NCBI GenBank assembly: GCA_023819035.1
Contig: JAMWCL010000003.1
Coordinates: 1-52,830, forward strand
Direction: 5' to 3'
DNA: 52,830 nucleotides
From: Candidatus Omnitrophota bacterium
GTDB lineage: Bacteria > Omnitrophota > Gorgyraeia > Gygaellales > Profunditerraquicolaceae
Numbering within the stretch: position 1 is the first letter of the stretch; the number at the start of each line of letters is the position of its first letter. A program made the translations under genes and the position numbers. Positions 1 to 10,753 of the stretch are shown here, piece by piece. Below the pieces are notes generated by a model, which was not told the DNA's origin, did no database searches, and saw only the letters and a program-made list of their open reading frames with translations.

Positions 1-692
<692 letters not shown>

Positions 693-983
693 TTACTCGG
701 TAATTATTGCTAAAACATCCTCTTCTTTAATAATCAAATGCTCTTCACCCTCTATCTTAATCTCTGTACCAGAATATCTTCCATAAAGAATCCTGTCTCC
801 CACCTTTACCTCCAGAGGCTGGATCTTTCCATCCTCCAGAACCCTGCCTTTACCTACCGCAATAACCTTACCCTCCTGAGGTTTCTCTTTAGCAGTATCA
901 GGAAGAATAATCCCACCCTTAGTTTTCTCTTCTGCCTCTAAGGGCTTAACTAAGATTCTGTCTCCCAAAGGTAAAATCTTCAT
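693..983 (-). CDS. groES: Co-chaperonin GroES
   Basis: GroES is the 10-kDa lid of the GroEL folding chamber. The 96-residue length is normal. The N-terminus [14 protein letters not shown], the mobile-loop segment with [14 protein letters not shown] and the closing DVLAI are typical. The start is an ATG at 983 preceded by a GGAGGG ribosome binding site. Directly upstream lies a 27-bp CIRCE-like inverted repeat (1009-1035), then an HspR-like MerR gene, so this cistron is likely under heat-shock repression. It is followed immediately by groEL. Confidence 0.97.
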   Translation of the reverse strand: MKILPLGDRILVKPLEAEEKTKGGIILPDTAKEKPQEGKVIAVGKGRVLEDGKIQPLEVKVGDRILYGRYSGTEIKIEGEEHLIIKEEDVLAIITE

Positions 984-1008
984 CTTTTCTCCCTCCTTTC
1001 TTTTTATT

Positions 1009-1035
1009 TTGGCAGTTTCTCCATGAGAATGCTAA
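1009..1035 (-). promoter_or_regulatory. CIRCE-like operator in front of groES-groEL
   Basis: Read on the coding strand this is TTAGCATTC, nine bases, then AACTGCCAA: the 9-9-9 layout of CIRCE, the HrcA operator (consensus TTAGCACTC-N9-GAGTGCTAA). Left position 7 and right position 3 differ from consensus. The same right-arm C occurs in the two other copies here (24741-24767 and 27983-28009). It lies 25 nt upstream of the groES start and 17 nt after the stop of the preceding regulator gene. No good separate promoter was found between that gene and the operator: there is a TTTAAT that could be a -10 but no matching -35. Confidence 0.75.
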
Positions 1036-1052
1036 TTAAAACCCAAAAAATT

Positions 1053-1349
1053 TTAAGCCTGCTTCATCTTAGATTCCATCTCCAGGATTACCTTGATCCC
1101 GTCAATCTTTACCTTGCGTCTTTTCATGAGAAACCAAATATGCTTTAGTTTTTTCATCTCATTTATAGAATAAAGACGTGCGCAATGACCTTTGCGTGGC
1201 GGAGAAACGATCTTTTCCCGATCAAGCTGCTTTAGCACCCAAACAGGAATACCTAATAGCCTACAGACCACACCCGTAGGAAATATAGGTTCATCGGAAT
1301 CAAGCTTAAATTCTTCATTATTAATTACCCCTAAAACAGATCTTCTCAT
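1053..1349 (-). CDS. MerR-family HspR-like heat-shock regulator, copy 1
   Basis: This 98-residue protein has a MerR-type winged helix. It aligns by eye with the second small regulator at 28026-28289: DEP, then a helix-turn-helix with a V-x2-LL or LV-x-(I/L)P-(V/I)W core, then QLD...IV, a basic wing ending in RLYS, and a final (I/V)K/NI(D/N)GI(K/R)VILE(M/L)E segment. The GV(N/D)-x-x-GI-x-x-ILE ending is typical of HspR, the repressor of chaperone genes that binds HAIR boxes. The usual tyrosine-glutamate of HspR (LRxYE) is replaced by LKQLD. The start chosen is the ATG at 1349; a TTG six bases upstream is less likely. A consensus promoter ends only 11 nt before the ATG, leaving almost no leader. 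It sits between rpoD and groES. Family assignment is fair; the target operator is unknown. Confidence 0.75.
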   Translation of the reverse strand: MRRSVLGVINNEEFKLDSDEPIFPTGVVCRLLGIPVWVLKQLDREKIVSPPRKGHCARLYSINEMKKLKHIWFLMKRRKVKIDGIKVILEMESKMKQA

Positions 1350-1360
1350 AAACAAAATTT

Positions 1361-1389
1361 ATTATATCAAATTTCGTGTAATTTGTCAA
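1361..1389 (-). promoter_or_regulatory. Consensus sigma-70 promoter for the HspR-like gene (and probably groESL)
   Basis: On the minus strand TTGACA (1384-1389) and TATAAT (1361-1366) are separated by exactly 17 bp, a perfect match to the housekeeping consensus. The predicted transcription start (about 1354) lies within about five bases of the ATG at 1349, and no ribosome binding site fits in between. A perfect 6-bp inverted repeat (CAAATT, six bases, AATTTG; 1368-1385) fills the spacer, where MerR-family operators commonly sit. Confidence 0.8.
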
Positions 1390-1423
1390 GTATTTTCGTA
1401 ATTTTTTTTTCGTTTTTTGAAAT

Positions 1424-2950
1424 TTAATAATGTCGCTGGTGAGCAATCGTCATATCCAAGAATGAACGTAATCTTCTTGAACGCGATGGATGTCTTAATT
1501 TCTTTAGTGCCTTGGCTTCAATCTGTCTTACGCGTTCGCGCGTAACCTTAAATACCTTACCCACTTCTTCTAAAGTCCGCGGACAACCATCATTTAATCC
1601 AAAACGTAAGATTAAAATCTTTCTTTCTCTTTCACTGAGACTACTTAAGGCACTTTGCATCTCTTCTTTAAGCATTGCCTGCACGGTAGCATTTGCCGGA
1701 GAAATTGCCTTCCTGTCCTGAATAAAATCTCCAAAATGTGTATCCCCTTCATCACCGATGGGCGTCTGTAAAGAAATGGGCTCTTGCGCGATCTTAAGTA
1801 TTGCCTTAACCTTCTCTTGGGGTAACCTCATCTTTTGGGCGATCTCTTCGGTTGTAGGTTCCCTGCCATATTCTTGGACAAAGACCCGAGAAAATCTAAT
1901 TATCTTATTTATTGTTTCGGTCATATGCACAGGAATCCTTATTGTGCGCGCCTGGTCCGCAATCGAACGGGTTATCGCCTGTCTTATCCACCAAGTAGCG
2001 TAAGTAGAAAATTTATATCCCCTTTTATATTCAAATTTCTCTACTGCTTTCATCAAGCCAATATTACCTTCCTGAATCAAATCTAAGAAAGATAGCCCCC
2101 GATTAGTATATTTTTTAGCAATGCTAACCACTAATCTTAAATTTGCCTCCACAAGACGTTTTTTGGTGCGGTTAAATCTCATATGGGCAGACTTAATAAG
2201 CTTCATCTGCTCCTTTATTTTAGAATATGGCTCACCCAATTTTTTTAATATCTCCCTTCTGCGTCTGAGATTATGCTTCTTCTGTCGGTTGATATACTCA
2301 ATTTCTCTCAATAGATTATTTAAACGCTTTAGAACCACTTCAATCACCGAGGTGGTAAAGTTAAACCTCAAAAGAAGCTCTAAGGTCCTTGCAGGGCTGC
2401 GTGTAGATTTTATAGATTGAACAATTCTTCTGAATCTTTTAAGGATATTTCTTTTTTGAGACTTAACCTCTTCCTTTACTACATCTTCAAGGTTTATCTT
2501 ACCTTCAAAGATCTCCTTAACTACATTTAAAATTTGATTGCGTGCAAATTTTGTGCTTAACACTGCCCGTTTAAATCTCTCTTCTGCCTCTTCAATCTTA
2601 CGGGCAAGCTCTATTTCACTTTCTCGAGAAAGCAAGGAGATCGACCCCATCTGCTTAAGATACATCTTTACAGGATCGTCCAAGGGCAAGAACCTTTCTT
2701 CCATCTTTAACTGCTCAACTAAGAGCTCATCCTTAAATAAAGGAGCTTGTTTTTCAGGCAGTTTTTCTTCTTCCGATTCTACAACTGGGATATCCTTGCT
2801 TCCCAACATCTCAAATAACCTATCTATATCCTCGGAAGAGGAAACATCCTCAGGCAAGAGTTCGTTTACCTCATCATAAGTAAGAAAACCTTTTTGTTTA
2901 CCTAAGGCAATAATCTTTTCTAATTCTCTGCTGTATTCCTTCTTTCTCAT
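1424..2950 (-). CDS. rpoD: Primary RNA polymerase sigma factor (sigma-70, RpoD)
   Basis: This 508-residue protein is the housekeeping sigma factor. A region 1.1-like segment occupies about residues 1-60, followed by region 1.2 ([11 protein letters not shown] near 92) and a charged non-conserved region rich in lysine and arginine (about 150-250). Region 2 follows ([22 protein letters not shown], about 271-293, ending in [12 protein letters not shown] at 317-328, the -10 recognition helix), then region 3, and region 4.2 ([20 protein letters not shown] at 459-478), which reads the -35. This fits the many TTGACA/TATAAT promoters in the window. An AAGGA site precedes the ATG. The gene follows dnaG by 5 nt, a dnaG-rpoD operon. 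The tail after region 4 is slightly longer than usual (about 20 residues). Confidence 0.97.
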   Translation of the reverse strand: MRKKEYSRELEKIIALGKQKGFLTYDEVNELLPEDVSSSEDIDRLFEMLGSKDIPVVESEEEKLPEKQAPLFKDELLVEQLKMEERFLPLDDPVKMYLKQMGSISLLSRESEIELARKIEEAEERFKRAVLSTKFARNQILNVVKEIFEGKINLEDVVKEEVKSQKRNILKRFRRIVQSIKSTRSPARTLELLLRFNFTTSVIEVVLKRLNNLLREIEYINRQKKHNLRRRREILKKLGEPYSKIKEQMKLIKSAHMRFNRTKKRLVEANLRLVVSIAKKYTNRGLSFLDLIQEGNIGLMKAVEKFEYKRGYKFSTYATWWIRQAITRSIADQARTIRIPVHMTETINKIIRFSRVFVQEYGREPTTEEIAQKMRLPQEKVKAILKIAQEPISLQTPIGDEGDTHFGDFIQDRKAISPANATVQAMLKEEMQSALSSLSERERKILILRFGLNDGCPRTLEEVGKVFKVTRERVRQIEAKALKKLRHPSRSRRLRSFLDMTIAHQRHY

Positions 2951-2955
2951 ATTCC

Positions 2956-4704
2956 TTATCCTTTCTTAATTAACTGGTCAAACTCCTGAATAAGCCTTTT
3001 AAGTGTCTGTTCGTCATGTAGATCCTGTGCTTTTTTTATCTGATCATGAAGAAACTGCCTTTTTAATCTTAACCTTTGGTTCTTTAGTCGCTTGATGCAA
3101 TCCTCTAAAATCTCCTGTTTCTTCTCCGAAGATACATCAGGCAGAAAGGAAGATTCACAGATAATCCGGGAGACCTCATCTTCATTTAAATAATTTATAA
3201 GATAGCGAGGTTCAATGGTCTTGCCCTGCTCAATAAGCTCAAACATAATCGCCACGATTCGCGAAACCCGATCATCCTGAAAATCCGCTGGCTCAAGATT
3301 ATTCCTTACATATTCAATAAGTGCATTTTCTTCTAACATAAGGCGCATTAACAACCTTTCCGTAGGATTAATATTTATAGGTTTTTTCTCAATCTTCGGT
3401 TCTACCTGCGGATAGGATCTTAGCTTTATCCTTTTTATTTCCTGCCATAAGGCATCTTCTTCCACATTCAATTCCTCAGCTAAGCGTCTGATATATTCTG
3501 ATTTAAGGATGGCATTCTTAAATTTATTTATTGTGGGTAACATCTCTGAAGAGATACCTGTTTTGCCTTCGATGCTCAAAGGGTCATAGCGAGATTTTAA
3601 AACCTTTAATTTATAATCAAAAAGACTTTCTGCCCGATTGAGTTTTTCTTTAAATTTTTCTATACCAAATCTGCGCACATATAAATCCGGGTCAAAACCT
3701 TCGGGTAAAGAAACAACCCTAACATTCATCTCCTCTTCTATAAAAATATCTAAACTTCTTAAGGTAGCTAGTTGTCCTGCTTTATCCGCATCATATACCA
3801 AGATCACATTATGGGTGTATCTTTTTAATAAACGTACCTGATCATGGGTAAGCGCGGTTCCCAAAGAGGCGACAATATTATTTAGTCCTTCTTGATAAGG
3901 AATGATACAATCAAGATAACCCTCAACTATCACTACATAATCATCCTGTCTTATACTATCCTTAGTTAAATTTAATCCATAGAGATTCTTTCCTTTATTA
4001 TAGATAATCGTTTCAGGCGAATTAATATATTTGGGTAAACTGTTATCTAGTACCCTTGCCCCAAAACCAATAACCCTTGTTTTTATATCAAATATGGGAA
4101 AGATAATCCGATGGCGAAACCTATCATAATAACCACCGCCTTCTTTAGGAATTATAAGTCCGGCCTTCTCCAATAGCGAAAGGCTTATATTCTTGGCTCT
4201 TAAATACCCCATTAATGCCTCCCATCCCTCAGGAGCATAACCTAATTTAAATAACCTTAAGGTCTCTTCCTTTAGGGCTCTTTTTAAAAGATAGATCTTT
4301 GCCGCCTTTGCCTCTTCAGAATTTAAGAGATGATGATAAAAATTGGCTGCTAATTCATTTATATGATAAATCTGCATAACCATCCCTGTACTCTGCGAAT
4401 CTTTAGCTTCAGGCAAAACTACCCCTGCTTTCTTTGCCAGGGTCTTTACCGCCTCGATAAATTCCAAGCGTTCATACTGCATTAAGAACTTAAAGGCGTT
4501 CCCACTTATCCCGCAACCAAAACAGTGGTATATCTGTCGCTCAGGTGAAACCATAAAAGAAGGGGTCTTCTCATGATGAAAAGGACACAGTGCTTTAAAG
4601 TTTCTTCCTGCCCGTTTAAGGGGAATATAACCAGAAATCAATTCCACAATATCAATCCTATTTAAAATCTCCTCCAATATCTCTTGGGGAATTAGCCCTG
4701 CCAT
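2956..4704 (-). CDS. dnaG: DNA primase DnaG
   Basis: DnaG lays RNA primers for DNA replication. The 582-residue protein has the N-terminal CHC2 zinc finger (C40, H43, C61, C64), the central RNA polymerase core, and a TOPRIM domain with [11 protein letters not shown] near residue 258 and the metal-binding YDADKAG near 305. The C-terminal part, rich in charged helices, should be the DnaB helicase-interaction domain. It begins 2 nt after the NIF3-like gene and is followed after 5 nt by rpoD, so primer synthesis and the main sigma factor are co-expressed, as in many bacteria. The ribosomal protein gene rpsU, often part of this operon elsewhere, is not here. Confidence 0.97.
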   Translation of the reverse strand: MAGLIPQEILEEILNRIDIVELISGYIPLKRAGRNFKALCPFHHEKTPSFMVSPERQIYHCFGCGISGNAFKFLMQYERLEFIEAVKTLAKKAGVVLPEAKDSQSTGMVMQIYHINELAANFYHHLLNSEEAKAAKIYLLKRALKEETLRLFKLGYAPEGWEALMGYLRAKNISLSLLEKAGLIIPKEGGGYYDRFRHRIIFPIFDIKTRVIGFGARVLDNSLPKYINSPETIIYNKGKNLYGLNLTKDSIRQDDYVVIVEGYLDCIIPYQEGLNNIVASLGTALTHDQVRLLKRYTHNVILVYDADKAGQLATLRSLDIFIEEEMNVRVVSLPEGFDPDLYVRRFGIEKFKEKLNRAESLFDYKLKVLKSRYDPLSIEGKTGISSEMLPTINKFKNAILKSEYIRRLAEELNVEEDALWQEIKRIKLRSYPQVEPKIEKKPININPTERLLMRLMLEENALIEYVRNNLEPADFQDDRVSRIVAIMFELIEQGKTIEPRYLINYLNEDEVSRIICESSFLPDVSSEKKQEILEDCIKRLKNQRLRLKRQFLHDQIKKAQDLHDEQTLKRLIQEFDQLIKKG

Positions 4705-4706
4705 CT

Positions 4707-5588
4707 TTAATATCTTTTAAAACGTCTAAATCCCGAACAGGCAAAGATATCAAATTCTTCTTTTGACTCCCTCTCAATCTTATCTAAGAGGAGATTAAGC
4801 CCTAAGGTATCCGAGGAGATATGCCCGGCAATCACTACATTAAGATTAGTATCCCTTACCTTCTTAAAATGCTCTTCACTAAGATGCATCGCTACAATTG
4901 TCCTTACCCCTACCTTAGAGAGATTCTCAAACGAGTCCTTTGGACCTTCTGTACCTCCGGTCATCTCCACAAAAATCCTTCCTGCGGTTCGGTTAGGATT
5001 TCCCAAGATTATCCGTGGACCAGCATTATTTTTCTCTGCCTCTTTATATTCGGGAATCTGATAAAGTATCTCTAAGATATCCTTAAGCTTCTTGGGCTTT
5101 TCTTTATCTAAAAGATGCTGAATAAAACTGGAGGCATGATTATCCGCAGGGGTATGCACACACATAAAAGGTATATCTAACAAAGAAGCTGTATCTACTG
5201 TGCGCATATGATTTTGCGGAAGAATTTTTCTTAAAACCTCCTGCATCCTTTCCTCTAATAGTTGTTGAGCCACATCCGCACAGATGCCTGCCTTGATTAA
5301 TAAATCTACCTGTAAACGCATTACCTCATAAAGTGAGGCATAAGCCTTCCCTTCAGGATGATGCGAAATTACCAAATCAATTCTTTTATTTCTCTTACGT
5401 AGATTATCCGCAAGTAAAAGCTCGGGGGATTCAATATCTATCCCAAGCATAATCCCTTTTACTTCTGTATCAACAGCACCATAAAGTATGGCGGTATCTT
5501 CATAAGATTTAATCTCTTGCTTTTTATCTCGCGGATCGCATTCTCTACCAAATTTTATTATCTGATTGTAAAATTTTAATAATCTCAT
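4707..5588 (-). CDS. NIF3-family (NGG1p-interacting factor 3-like) metal-binding protein
   Basis: This 293-residue protein resembles the NIF3/YbgI family, whose members form toroidal hexamers with a two-metal centre and whose function is poorly defined; the 'GTP cyclohydrolase type 2' name in databases is not supported by sequence here. Candidate metal ligands are SHHP at 75-78, HTPAD at 145-149, the H-x2-E pair in AMHLSEEH (233-240) and H256. It lies directly upstream of dnaG and rpoD with 2 nt between genes, so it is translated from the same message. No signal peptide or membrane segment is present. The family call is by motif pattern; the role is unknown. Confidence 0.7.
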   Translation of the reverse strand: MRLLKFYNQIIKFGRECDPRDKKQEIKSYEDTAILYGAVDTEVKGIMLGIDIESPELLLADNLRKRNKRIDLVISHHPEGKAYASLYEVMRLQVDLLIKAGICADVAQQLLEERMQEVLRKILPQNHMRTVDTASLLDIPFMCVHTPADNHASSFIQHLLDKEKPKKLKDILEILYQIPEYKEAEKNNAGPRIILGNPNRTAGRIFVEMTGGTEGPKDSFENLSKVGVRTIVAMHLSEEHFKKVRDTNLNVVIAGHISSDTLGLNLLLDKIERESKEEFDIFACSGFRRFKRY

Positions 5589-5639
5589 AAGAGGTTAAAT
5601 TTTGTTAGTTATTTGGTAAAATAATTGTTTAAGAAGAAC

Positions 5640-6209
5640 TTAGGATGACTGGACTTCTTCTACCGTGGTATTAAATTTTTCGTTAGGCATAAACTTAGAA
5701 AAGATATTGTTCCATAAAAAACTATAAGTAGATGTAGCCACTTTAATTAAATGCTTTCCCGAATAAGAATTATTTACGCTGTCTTTTAGATAATCTACGC
5801 TTGAAATAAGCAATATAAAGGCAACAAGACTTACCAGTAATAAACCTTTAATTGAACTTAGAATTAAAGCTCCCCACCTATTTAATAAGGGTACTACCTC
5901 TGCTTCGATGAACCGGTCTAAACAATAGCGAAATCCAACAAATAATGCATATACCCCAATAGCCAAGATAAAAAATACCAAAAAATCCAAAAACCTCAGG
6001 GGTATCTTTTCAAGGTTAAAATGCTTACCCAGATAATCAGAAAACAAAGTATAATAATGCATGGAAATATATAGGGCAGAAAGTAGACCTAAGATCTTAA
6101 AGAGCTCGATAAATAATCCATTTTTGAAACCTAAGTAAATACTTCTTATCAAAAGTATTGCCACCAAAATATCTACCCAATTTATCTGCTGGAGAATACC
6201 TGTAATCAT
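5640..6209 (-). CDS. CvpA-family inner-membrane protein
   Basis: This is a 189-residue hydrophobic protein with four predicted membrane segments (about residues 10-30, 33-52, 70-92, 112-135). The opening WVDILVAILLIRSIYLGFKNG matches the CvpA family (colicin V production protein), which is linked to envelope homeostasis; the mechanism is unclear. It has its own good promoter (6232-6260), with the -35 box overlapping the stop of the upstream gene. The predicted leader of about 16 nt is AT-only and shows no ribosome binding site. It is followed after 51 nt by the NIF3-dnaG-rpoD genes and probably leads that operon. Confidence 0.8.
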   Translation of the reverse strand: MITGILQQINWVDILVAILLIRSIYLGFKNGLFIELFKILGLLSALYISMHYYTLFSDYLGKHFNLEKIPLRFLDFLVFFILAIGVYALFVGFRYCLDRFIEAEVVPLLNRWGALILSSIKGLLLVSLVAFILLISSVDYLKDSVNNSYSGKHLIKVATSTYSFLWNNIFSKFMPNEKFNTTVEEVQSS

Positions 6210-6231
6210 TATATTTAATTAAATTTATAAA

Positions 6232-6260
6232 AATATAACATATAAAAATAGGCTTGTCAA
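6232..6260 (-). promoter_or_regulatory. Sigma-70 promoter for cvpA-NIF3-dnaG-rpoD
   Basis: TTGACA (6255-6260) and TATATT (6232-6237) are spaced by 17 bp on the minus strand, five of six bases matching in the -10. The -35 overlaps the TGA stop of the upstream decarboxylase gene, so this promoter restarts transcription between two same-strand units. Confidence 0.75.
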
Positions 6261-7204
6261 GAAAGCGCTTTCAAGAGACTGAACCAGTGGATAGTCTCTT
6301 TAAGCCCCTCTTCTAAGCTTACCTTCACAGACCACTTAAGAAGTCTCTTCGCCTTGATAATATCGGGCTGGCGCCTTTGAGGATCATCCTCGGGAATAGG
6401 CTTAAAGACAATCTTACTTTTAGCCTGGGTTAGCTTAATTATCAAGCGTGCTAATTCTAAGATACTAATCTCTTGTGGATTACCTAAGTTTATGGGTTCA
6501 TTTATCTTAACAAACATAAGACGAAAGATTCCCTCGATCAGGTCAGTAATATAACAAAAGGAGCGGGTATGTTTACCTCTCCCATACACAGTGAGCGGAT
6601 TATTGTTTAATGCCTGAAGGATAAAATTAGGAATAACCCTTCCATCATCACTGCGCATCCTTGGACCGTAGGTATTAAATATGCGGGCAATCCTTATATC
6701 GATATTATGCACCCGATGATAAGCCATTACTAACGCCTCAGCAAAACGCTTGGATTCATCATAGCATCCCCTTACCCCTACAGGATTAACATTACCCCAG
6801 TAACTTTCCTTCTGGGGATGCACTAAAGGATCTCCATAGACCTCGGAGGTAGAGGCAAGCATAAATTTTGCTTTTTTTGCCTTCGCCAGACCTAAGCAAT
6901 TATGTGTGCCTAAAGCTCCTGACTTAAGTGTCTGAATAGGAAGCCTTAAATAATCTTTAGGTGAAGCAATGGAGGCAAAATGGAGAACATAATCAAGTCT
7001 TTCTTTTATCTGGATAAACTTTGTAATATCGTGTCTGATAAATATAAAGTTTTTATCTCTTAGAAGATGCTCTATGTTTTTTAAACTTCCTGTAATAAGA
7101 TTATCTAAACAGATAACCTTAAAGCCTTCCTTTATTAATCGATCGCAGAGATGTGAACCAATAAAACCTGCTCCTCCCGTAACTAATGCTATCTTCTTAG
7201 ACAT
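6257..7204 (-). CDS. UDP-glucuronate decarboxylase-type NAD-dependent SDR (UDP-xylose synthase)
   Basis: This 315-residue extended short-chain dehydrogenase has the NAD-binding GGAGFIGSH at 10-18 and a catalytic triad with S118-S120 and Y148-x3-K152 (CYDESKR). Residues such as [15 protein letters not shown] and the RPDI-like ending (RQPDI) match UDP-glucuronate decarboxylases, which turn UDP-glucuronate into UDP-xylose. A UDP-glucose 6-dehydrogenase three genes upstream would make its substrate. It overlaps the preceding epimerase by 8 nt and is the last gene of the seven-gene lptD unit. A dTDP-glucose dehydratase is less likely given the UXS-like motifs. Confidence 0.8.
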   Translation of the reverse strand: MSKKIALVTGGAGFIGSHLCDRLIKEGFKVICLDNLITGSLKNIEHLLRDKNFIFIRHDITKFIQIKERLDYVLHFASIASPKDYLRLPIQTLKSGALGTHNCLGLAKAKKAKFMLASTSEVYGDPLVHPQKESYWGNVNPVGVRGCYDESKRFAEALVMAYHRVHNIDIRIARIFNTYGPRMRSDDGRVIPNFILQALNNNPLTVYGRGKHTRSFCYITDLIEGIFRLMFVKINEPINLGNPQEISILELARLIIKLTQAKSKIVFKPIPEDDPQRRQPDIIKAKRLLKWSVKVSLEEGLKETIHWFSLLKALS

Positions 7205-8132
7205 TTTCTTGAAAATACTGAACCGTTAACCTTAATCCCTCCATAAAATCTATCTTGGGCTTAAAACCTAAAAGTCTTTTTGCCTGCGAGATATCGGCAT
7301 GTGTCTTAAAGACATCGCCCGCACGGACAGGTAAAAAGACAGGATCTATCTGCTTCTTAGTTATTTTTTTAAGTATCTTTAATAATTCCAAAATAGTATA
7401 ACTTTTACCTGAGGCAATATTAAAGATATTTTTCGTTAAACTCCTTTTTGTGGCTGCTAAAAAATTTGCTTCTACTACATTAGAAACATAGGTAAAATCC
7501 CGTGACTGCTTGCCTGTGCCGTAGATAGGTGGAGACTGATCCCTTAACAGACAGCTAATAAATTTAGGAATCACCACTGCATACTCATCATCTATTGCCT
7601 GTCGCGGACCAAAAACATTAAAATACCTTAAAGATACCGTAGATAGTCCAAATTGCTTCTGATATATCTGACAATAATATTCACCCGTCAATTTAGTAAG
7701 GCCATAAGGTGAAAAGGGAGAAGGTAAAAAATCTTCTTTTTCCGGAAATCTTTTTACCTGTCCGTAAACTGAACTGGAAGAGGCAAATACAAAACGTTTT
7801 ATCCTGTTTCTCAAAGAAGCCTTAAGGAGATTTAAGGTTCCCTGAATATTTACTTCATTGTAAACCTCAGGAATCTCTAAAGACTTCGGTACGCTCCTTA
7901 AGGCTGCCTGATGTAAAACAAAATCAATGCCTCTGGTTACCTTAAAACAGGTCTCTAATGAACGGATATCACCCTGGACCAATTCTATTTTATTTAGAAC
8001 TTCTTTTAAATTCTCTTTTTTACCGGTAGAAAAATTATCTAAGACCCTTACAAAATAACCCCTCTTAACCAGATATTCTACAATATGCGAACCAATAAAA
8101 CCTGCTCCCCCGGTTACTAAAAACCGCTTCAT
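7197..8132 (-). CDS. NAD-dependent sugar-nucleotide epimerase (TviC/WbpP-like)
   Basis: This 311-residue extended SDR has GGAGFIGSH at 8-16 and the catalytic SSS...Y143-x3-K147 pattern. FNVFGPRQ and the C-terminal segment resemble UDP-GlcNAc(A)/GalE-type C4 epimerases. Its 4-nt overlap with the upstream UDP-HexNAc dehydrogenase suggests that it epimerises that enzyme's product, for example UDP-GlcNAcA to UDP-GalNAcA as in the Vi-antigen TviB/TviC pair. The exact substrate cannot be read from the sequence; plain UDP-glucose 4-epimerase is the alternative. Confidence 0.75.
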   Translation of the reverse strand: MKRFLVTGGAGFIGSHIVEYLVKRGYFVRVLDNFSTGKKENLKEVLNKIELVQGDIRSLETCFKVTRGIDFVLHQAALRSVPKSLEIPEVYNEVNIQGTLNLLKASLRNRIKRFVFASSSSVYGQVKRFPEKEDFLPSPFSPYGLTKLTGEYYCQIYQKQFGLSTVSLRYFNVFGPRQAIDDEYAVVIPKFISCLLRDQSPPIYGTGKQSRDFTYVSNVVEANFLAATKRSLTKNIFNIASGKSYTILELLKILKKITKKQIDPVFLPVRAGDVFKTHADISQAKRLLGFKPKIDFMEGLRLTVQYFQENV

Positions 8133-9430
8133 AATCTTATCACCTTATCCGTTTTTATATCTTTATAGACATTGCGCGTATCAAAAATGAGCGAGGAATT
8201 TTTAAGCAAAAAATCATAATCTATATTTGTATGATCCGTAGTAATTACTGTGCAGTCAAATTTAGCCAAATTGGTTTTTTTTAAGTCTATTGATCTTAAA
8301 TTTATGTGATTAAATTTTAAATAAGGTATCAAGGGATCATGATAAAAGACAGAAGCTCCCTTATTCTTTAGAATCTCAATTATATCTAAAACCGGTGATT
8401 TTCTTAAATCCTTTATATCCTTTTTGTAGGTAACCCCCATAATGAGGATTTTAGCTTTATCTAAGCTAAGATCCTTTTCCTTAAGTATCTCGTCTAATCT
8501 CTCTACTATGTATTTGGGCATCCGGTTAATTATCCGAGAAGCCAATCTAATGAAACAGGAATTAAAGCCAAGTTTCTTTGCCTTCCAGTATAAATATAAA
8601 GGGTCTTTGGGTATGCAATGGCCTCCCACGCCCGGTCCAGGATAGAAAGGCATAAAACCAAAAGGCTTAGTTTTAGCCGCCCCAATCACCTCCCAAATAT
8701 CAATATTCATTTTTTTTGCCATCATCGCTAGTTCATCTATCATCGCAATATTTACTAGACGAAAGGTATTCTCAAGAAGCTTAACCATCTCTGCTACCCT
8801 ACAGGAAGATACTGGAATAACCTTATCAATAATCGTTTTATAAACAAGTGTGGCTAAAGATACAGAGAATTCATCTATGCCCGCGACTATCTTGGGAATA
8901 TTAGTTAAGGTGAACCTTTTGTTTCCGGGGTCTATCCTCTCAGGAGAAAAACAAAGATAAAAATCCTTTAAGCCCTTTTTCTTAAGCATAGGGAGAATGA
9001 CCTCTTCGGTGGTTCCAGGATAGGTAGTACTTTCTAAGATAATTAAGGTATGCTCTTTAATATTACCAGATATATTCTTTATCGCCTCTTTAATAAAAGA
9101 GATATCCGGATAGTATTTTCTTTTTAAAGGAGTGGGAACACAGATAAAAACTACATCGATCTGATCTAAGACCGAAAAGTTAGTGCCGACTAAAAATTTA
9201 TTTTTTTCTATAACCTTTCTTAAATCCGCATTAGAAACATCGGTTATATAACTTATCTTTCTTTTTAATCCTTTGACTCTATCCTTATCTAAATCTATAC
9301 CAAAGACTAAGAAACCTTTCTTGGCAAACTCTATCGCCAAAGGAAGGCCAACATAACCTAACCCTATTACTGCAATCTTAATCTGATGCTGAGAAACCCT
9401 TCTTTTAAATTCTTCTAAAAAATTATTCAT
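8129..9430 (-). CDS. UDP-N-acetylhexosamine-type 6-dehydrogenase (TviB/WbpA-like)
   Basis: This 433-residue UDP-sugar dehydrogenase oxidises the C6 alcohol to a carboxylate with two NAD+. The Rossmann motif IGLGYVGLP is at 22-30, STTYPGTTEE at 134-143, and the catalytic cysteine is C272 in GVGGHCIPKDP. The G-G-H-C-I-P-x-D-P signature and the GGHC rather than GGSC context are typical of the UDP-GlcNAc/ManNAc branch, unlike the UDP-glucose branch next door. It overlaps ugd by 8 nt and the next epimerase by 4 nt. The product is probably a UDP-N-acetylhexosaminuronate for surface polysaccharide; the specific sugar is inferred. Confidence 0.83.
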   Translation of the reverse strand: MNNFLEEFKRRVSQHQIKIAVIGLGYVGLPLAIEFAKKGFLVFGIDLDKDRVKGLKRKISYITDVSNADLRKVIEKNKFLVGTNFSVLDQIDVVFICVPTPLKRKYYPDISFIKEAIKNISGNIKEHTLIILESTTYPGTTEEVILPMLKKKGLKDFYLCFSPERIDPGNKRFTLTNIPKIVAGIDEFSVSLATLVYKTIIDKVIPVSSCRVAEMVKLLENTFRLVNIAMIDELAMMAKKMNIDIWEVIGAAKTKPFGFMPFYPGPGVGGHCIPKDPLYLYWKAKKLGFNSCFIRLASRIINRMPKYIVERLDEILKEKDLSLDKAKILIMGVTYKKDIKDLRKSPVLDIIEILKNKGASVFYHDPLIPYLKFNHINLRSIDLKKTNLAKFDCTVITTDHTNIDYDFLLKNSSLIFDTRNVYKDIKTDKVIRL

Positions 9431-10736
9431 TTAAATACTTAGGCGTTTTTCTGCCTATCCCTATATAACGAAACCCAAGTTTCTCCATTGCCTTTGGTTC
9501 ATATATATTCCGACCATCAATAATTAATGGCCTTTTAAGTAACCTCTTTATCCGAAGAAAATCAAGTTCTTTAAACTCATCCCATTCGGTAATAATTACA
9601 AGGCAATCACTGTTTTTACAGACCTCATAGGCATCCCTACAAAATCTTACCTTATCTAAAATTAACCTTGCTTTTTCCATCGCATAAGGATCATATGCCT
9701 TTATAAAGGCACCCTCATTTTGTAATGCCTTAATGATATCGATGGAAGGGGCATTGCGGATATCATCAGTATTAGGTTTAAATGATAAACCTAATACCCC
9801 GATGGTCTTATCCTTAAGTATCCATAAGGTATCCTTTATCTTTTGTAAAAAAAATTCCTTCTGCTCTTCATTTATCTTTTTAACTATTTTAAGTAACTCA
9901 AAATCATAACCGATCTTTTTAGAGATATTAATAAAGGCATCGATATCCTTAGGAAAACAGGAACCACCGTAGCCTACCCCCGCATTTAAAAATGCCTTTC
10001 CAATCCTCTTATCTAAACCAATACCTTCAGCAACCTCAACTACATCTGCTCCTACCTTATCGCAGATCCTTGAGATTGCATTGATAAAGGAGATCTTGGT
10101 GGCTAAAAAAGAATTAGAGGCATGTTTAATTAGTTCGGCGGATTTAATATCCGTAATTACCAAAGGGGCTTTTAAAGGTTTATAAAGCTCAACAAGAATA
10201 TCCCTTGCCCTTTTTGATTCTACACCAATGACAATTCTATCCGGATGCATAAAATCATTTATCGCTGAGCCTTCTCTTAAAAACTCAGGATTAGAGGCGA
10301 CATCAAATTTAATCTTATCTTTAGTATAGATCTGGATTGTCTGTTTAACCCACTGTCCGGTTTCTACCGGAACTGTGGATTTCTCAACAATTAAACGATA
10401 ACCAGTCATATTTAATGCAATATTTCGGGCTATATTTTCTATACCGGTTAAATCTGCTTCTCCATCAGCAAGGGCAGGTGTGCTGATCGCAATAAATATT
10501 ACCTGGGAATTATTAACTGCCTCTTTAATACTTGAACTAAATTTTATCCTTTTATTTTTTAGATTCTTTAAGATAAATTCTTCTAAGCCAGGTTCATATA
10601 TGGGGATAACCCCTTTTTTAAGAAGGGATATCTTCTTTGTATCATTATCTATACAGATAACTTTATTACCTAACTCGGAAAAACAAGCTGTCGTTACTAA
10701 ACCCACATAACCTGCGCCAATGATTGAGATATTCAT
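9423..10736 (-). CDS. ugd: UDP-glucose 6-dehydrogenase
   Basis: This 437-residue dehydrogenase makes UDP-glucuronate from UDP-glucose. IGAGYVGLV (5-13) binds NAD, VEKSTVPV (117-124) and NPEFLREG (149-156) are classic Ugd motifs, and the catalytic cysteine is C260 in GYGGSCFPKD. Its product would feed the UDP-glucuronate decarboxylase encoded three genes downstream. It starts 17 nt after the lptD stop and ends inside the next dehydrogenase gene. Two paralogous dehydrogenases side by side imply two different uronic acid precursors. Confidence 0.9.
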   Translation of the reverse strand: MNISIIGAGYVGLVTTACFSELGNKVICIDNDTKKISLLKKGVIPIYEPGLEEFILKNLKNKRIKFSSSIKEAVNNSQVIFIAISTPALADGEADLTGIENIARNIALNMTGYRLIVEKSTVPVETGQWVKQTIQIYTKDKIKFDVASNPEFLREGSAINDFMHPDRIVIGVESKRARDILVELYKPLKAPLVITDIKSAELIKHASNSFLATKISFINAISRICDKVGADVVEVAEGIGLDKRIGKAFLNAGVGYGGSCFPKDIDAFINISKKIGYDFELLKIVKKINEEQKEFFLQKIKDTLWILKDKTIGVLGLSFKPNTDDIRNAPSIDIIKALQNEGAFIKAYDPYAMEKARLILDKVRFCRDAYEVCKNSDCLVIITEWDEFKELDFLRIKRLLKRPLIIDGRNIYEPKAMEKLGFRYIGIGRKTPKYLNE

Positions 10737-10753
10737 ATTTAATTGGCAATATT

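Noticed and set aside
1350-1355. A TTG start for the first HspR-like gene
   Set aside because: It would sit at or before the predicted transcription start; the ATG at 1349 is a better choice.
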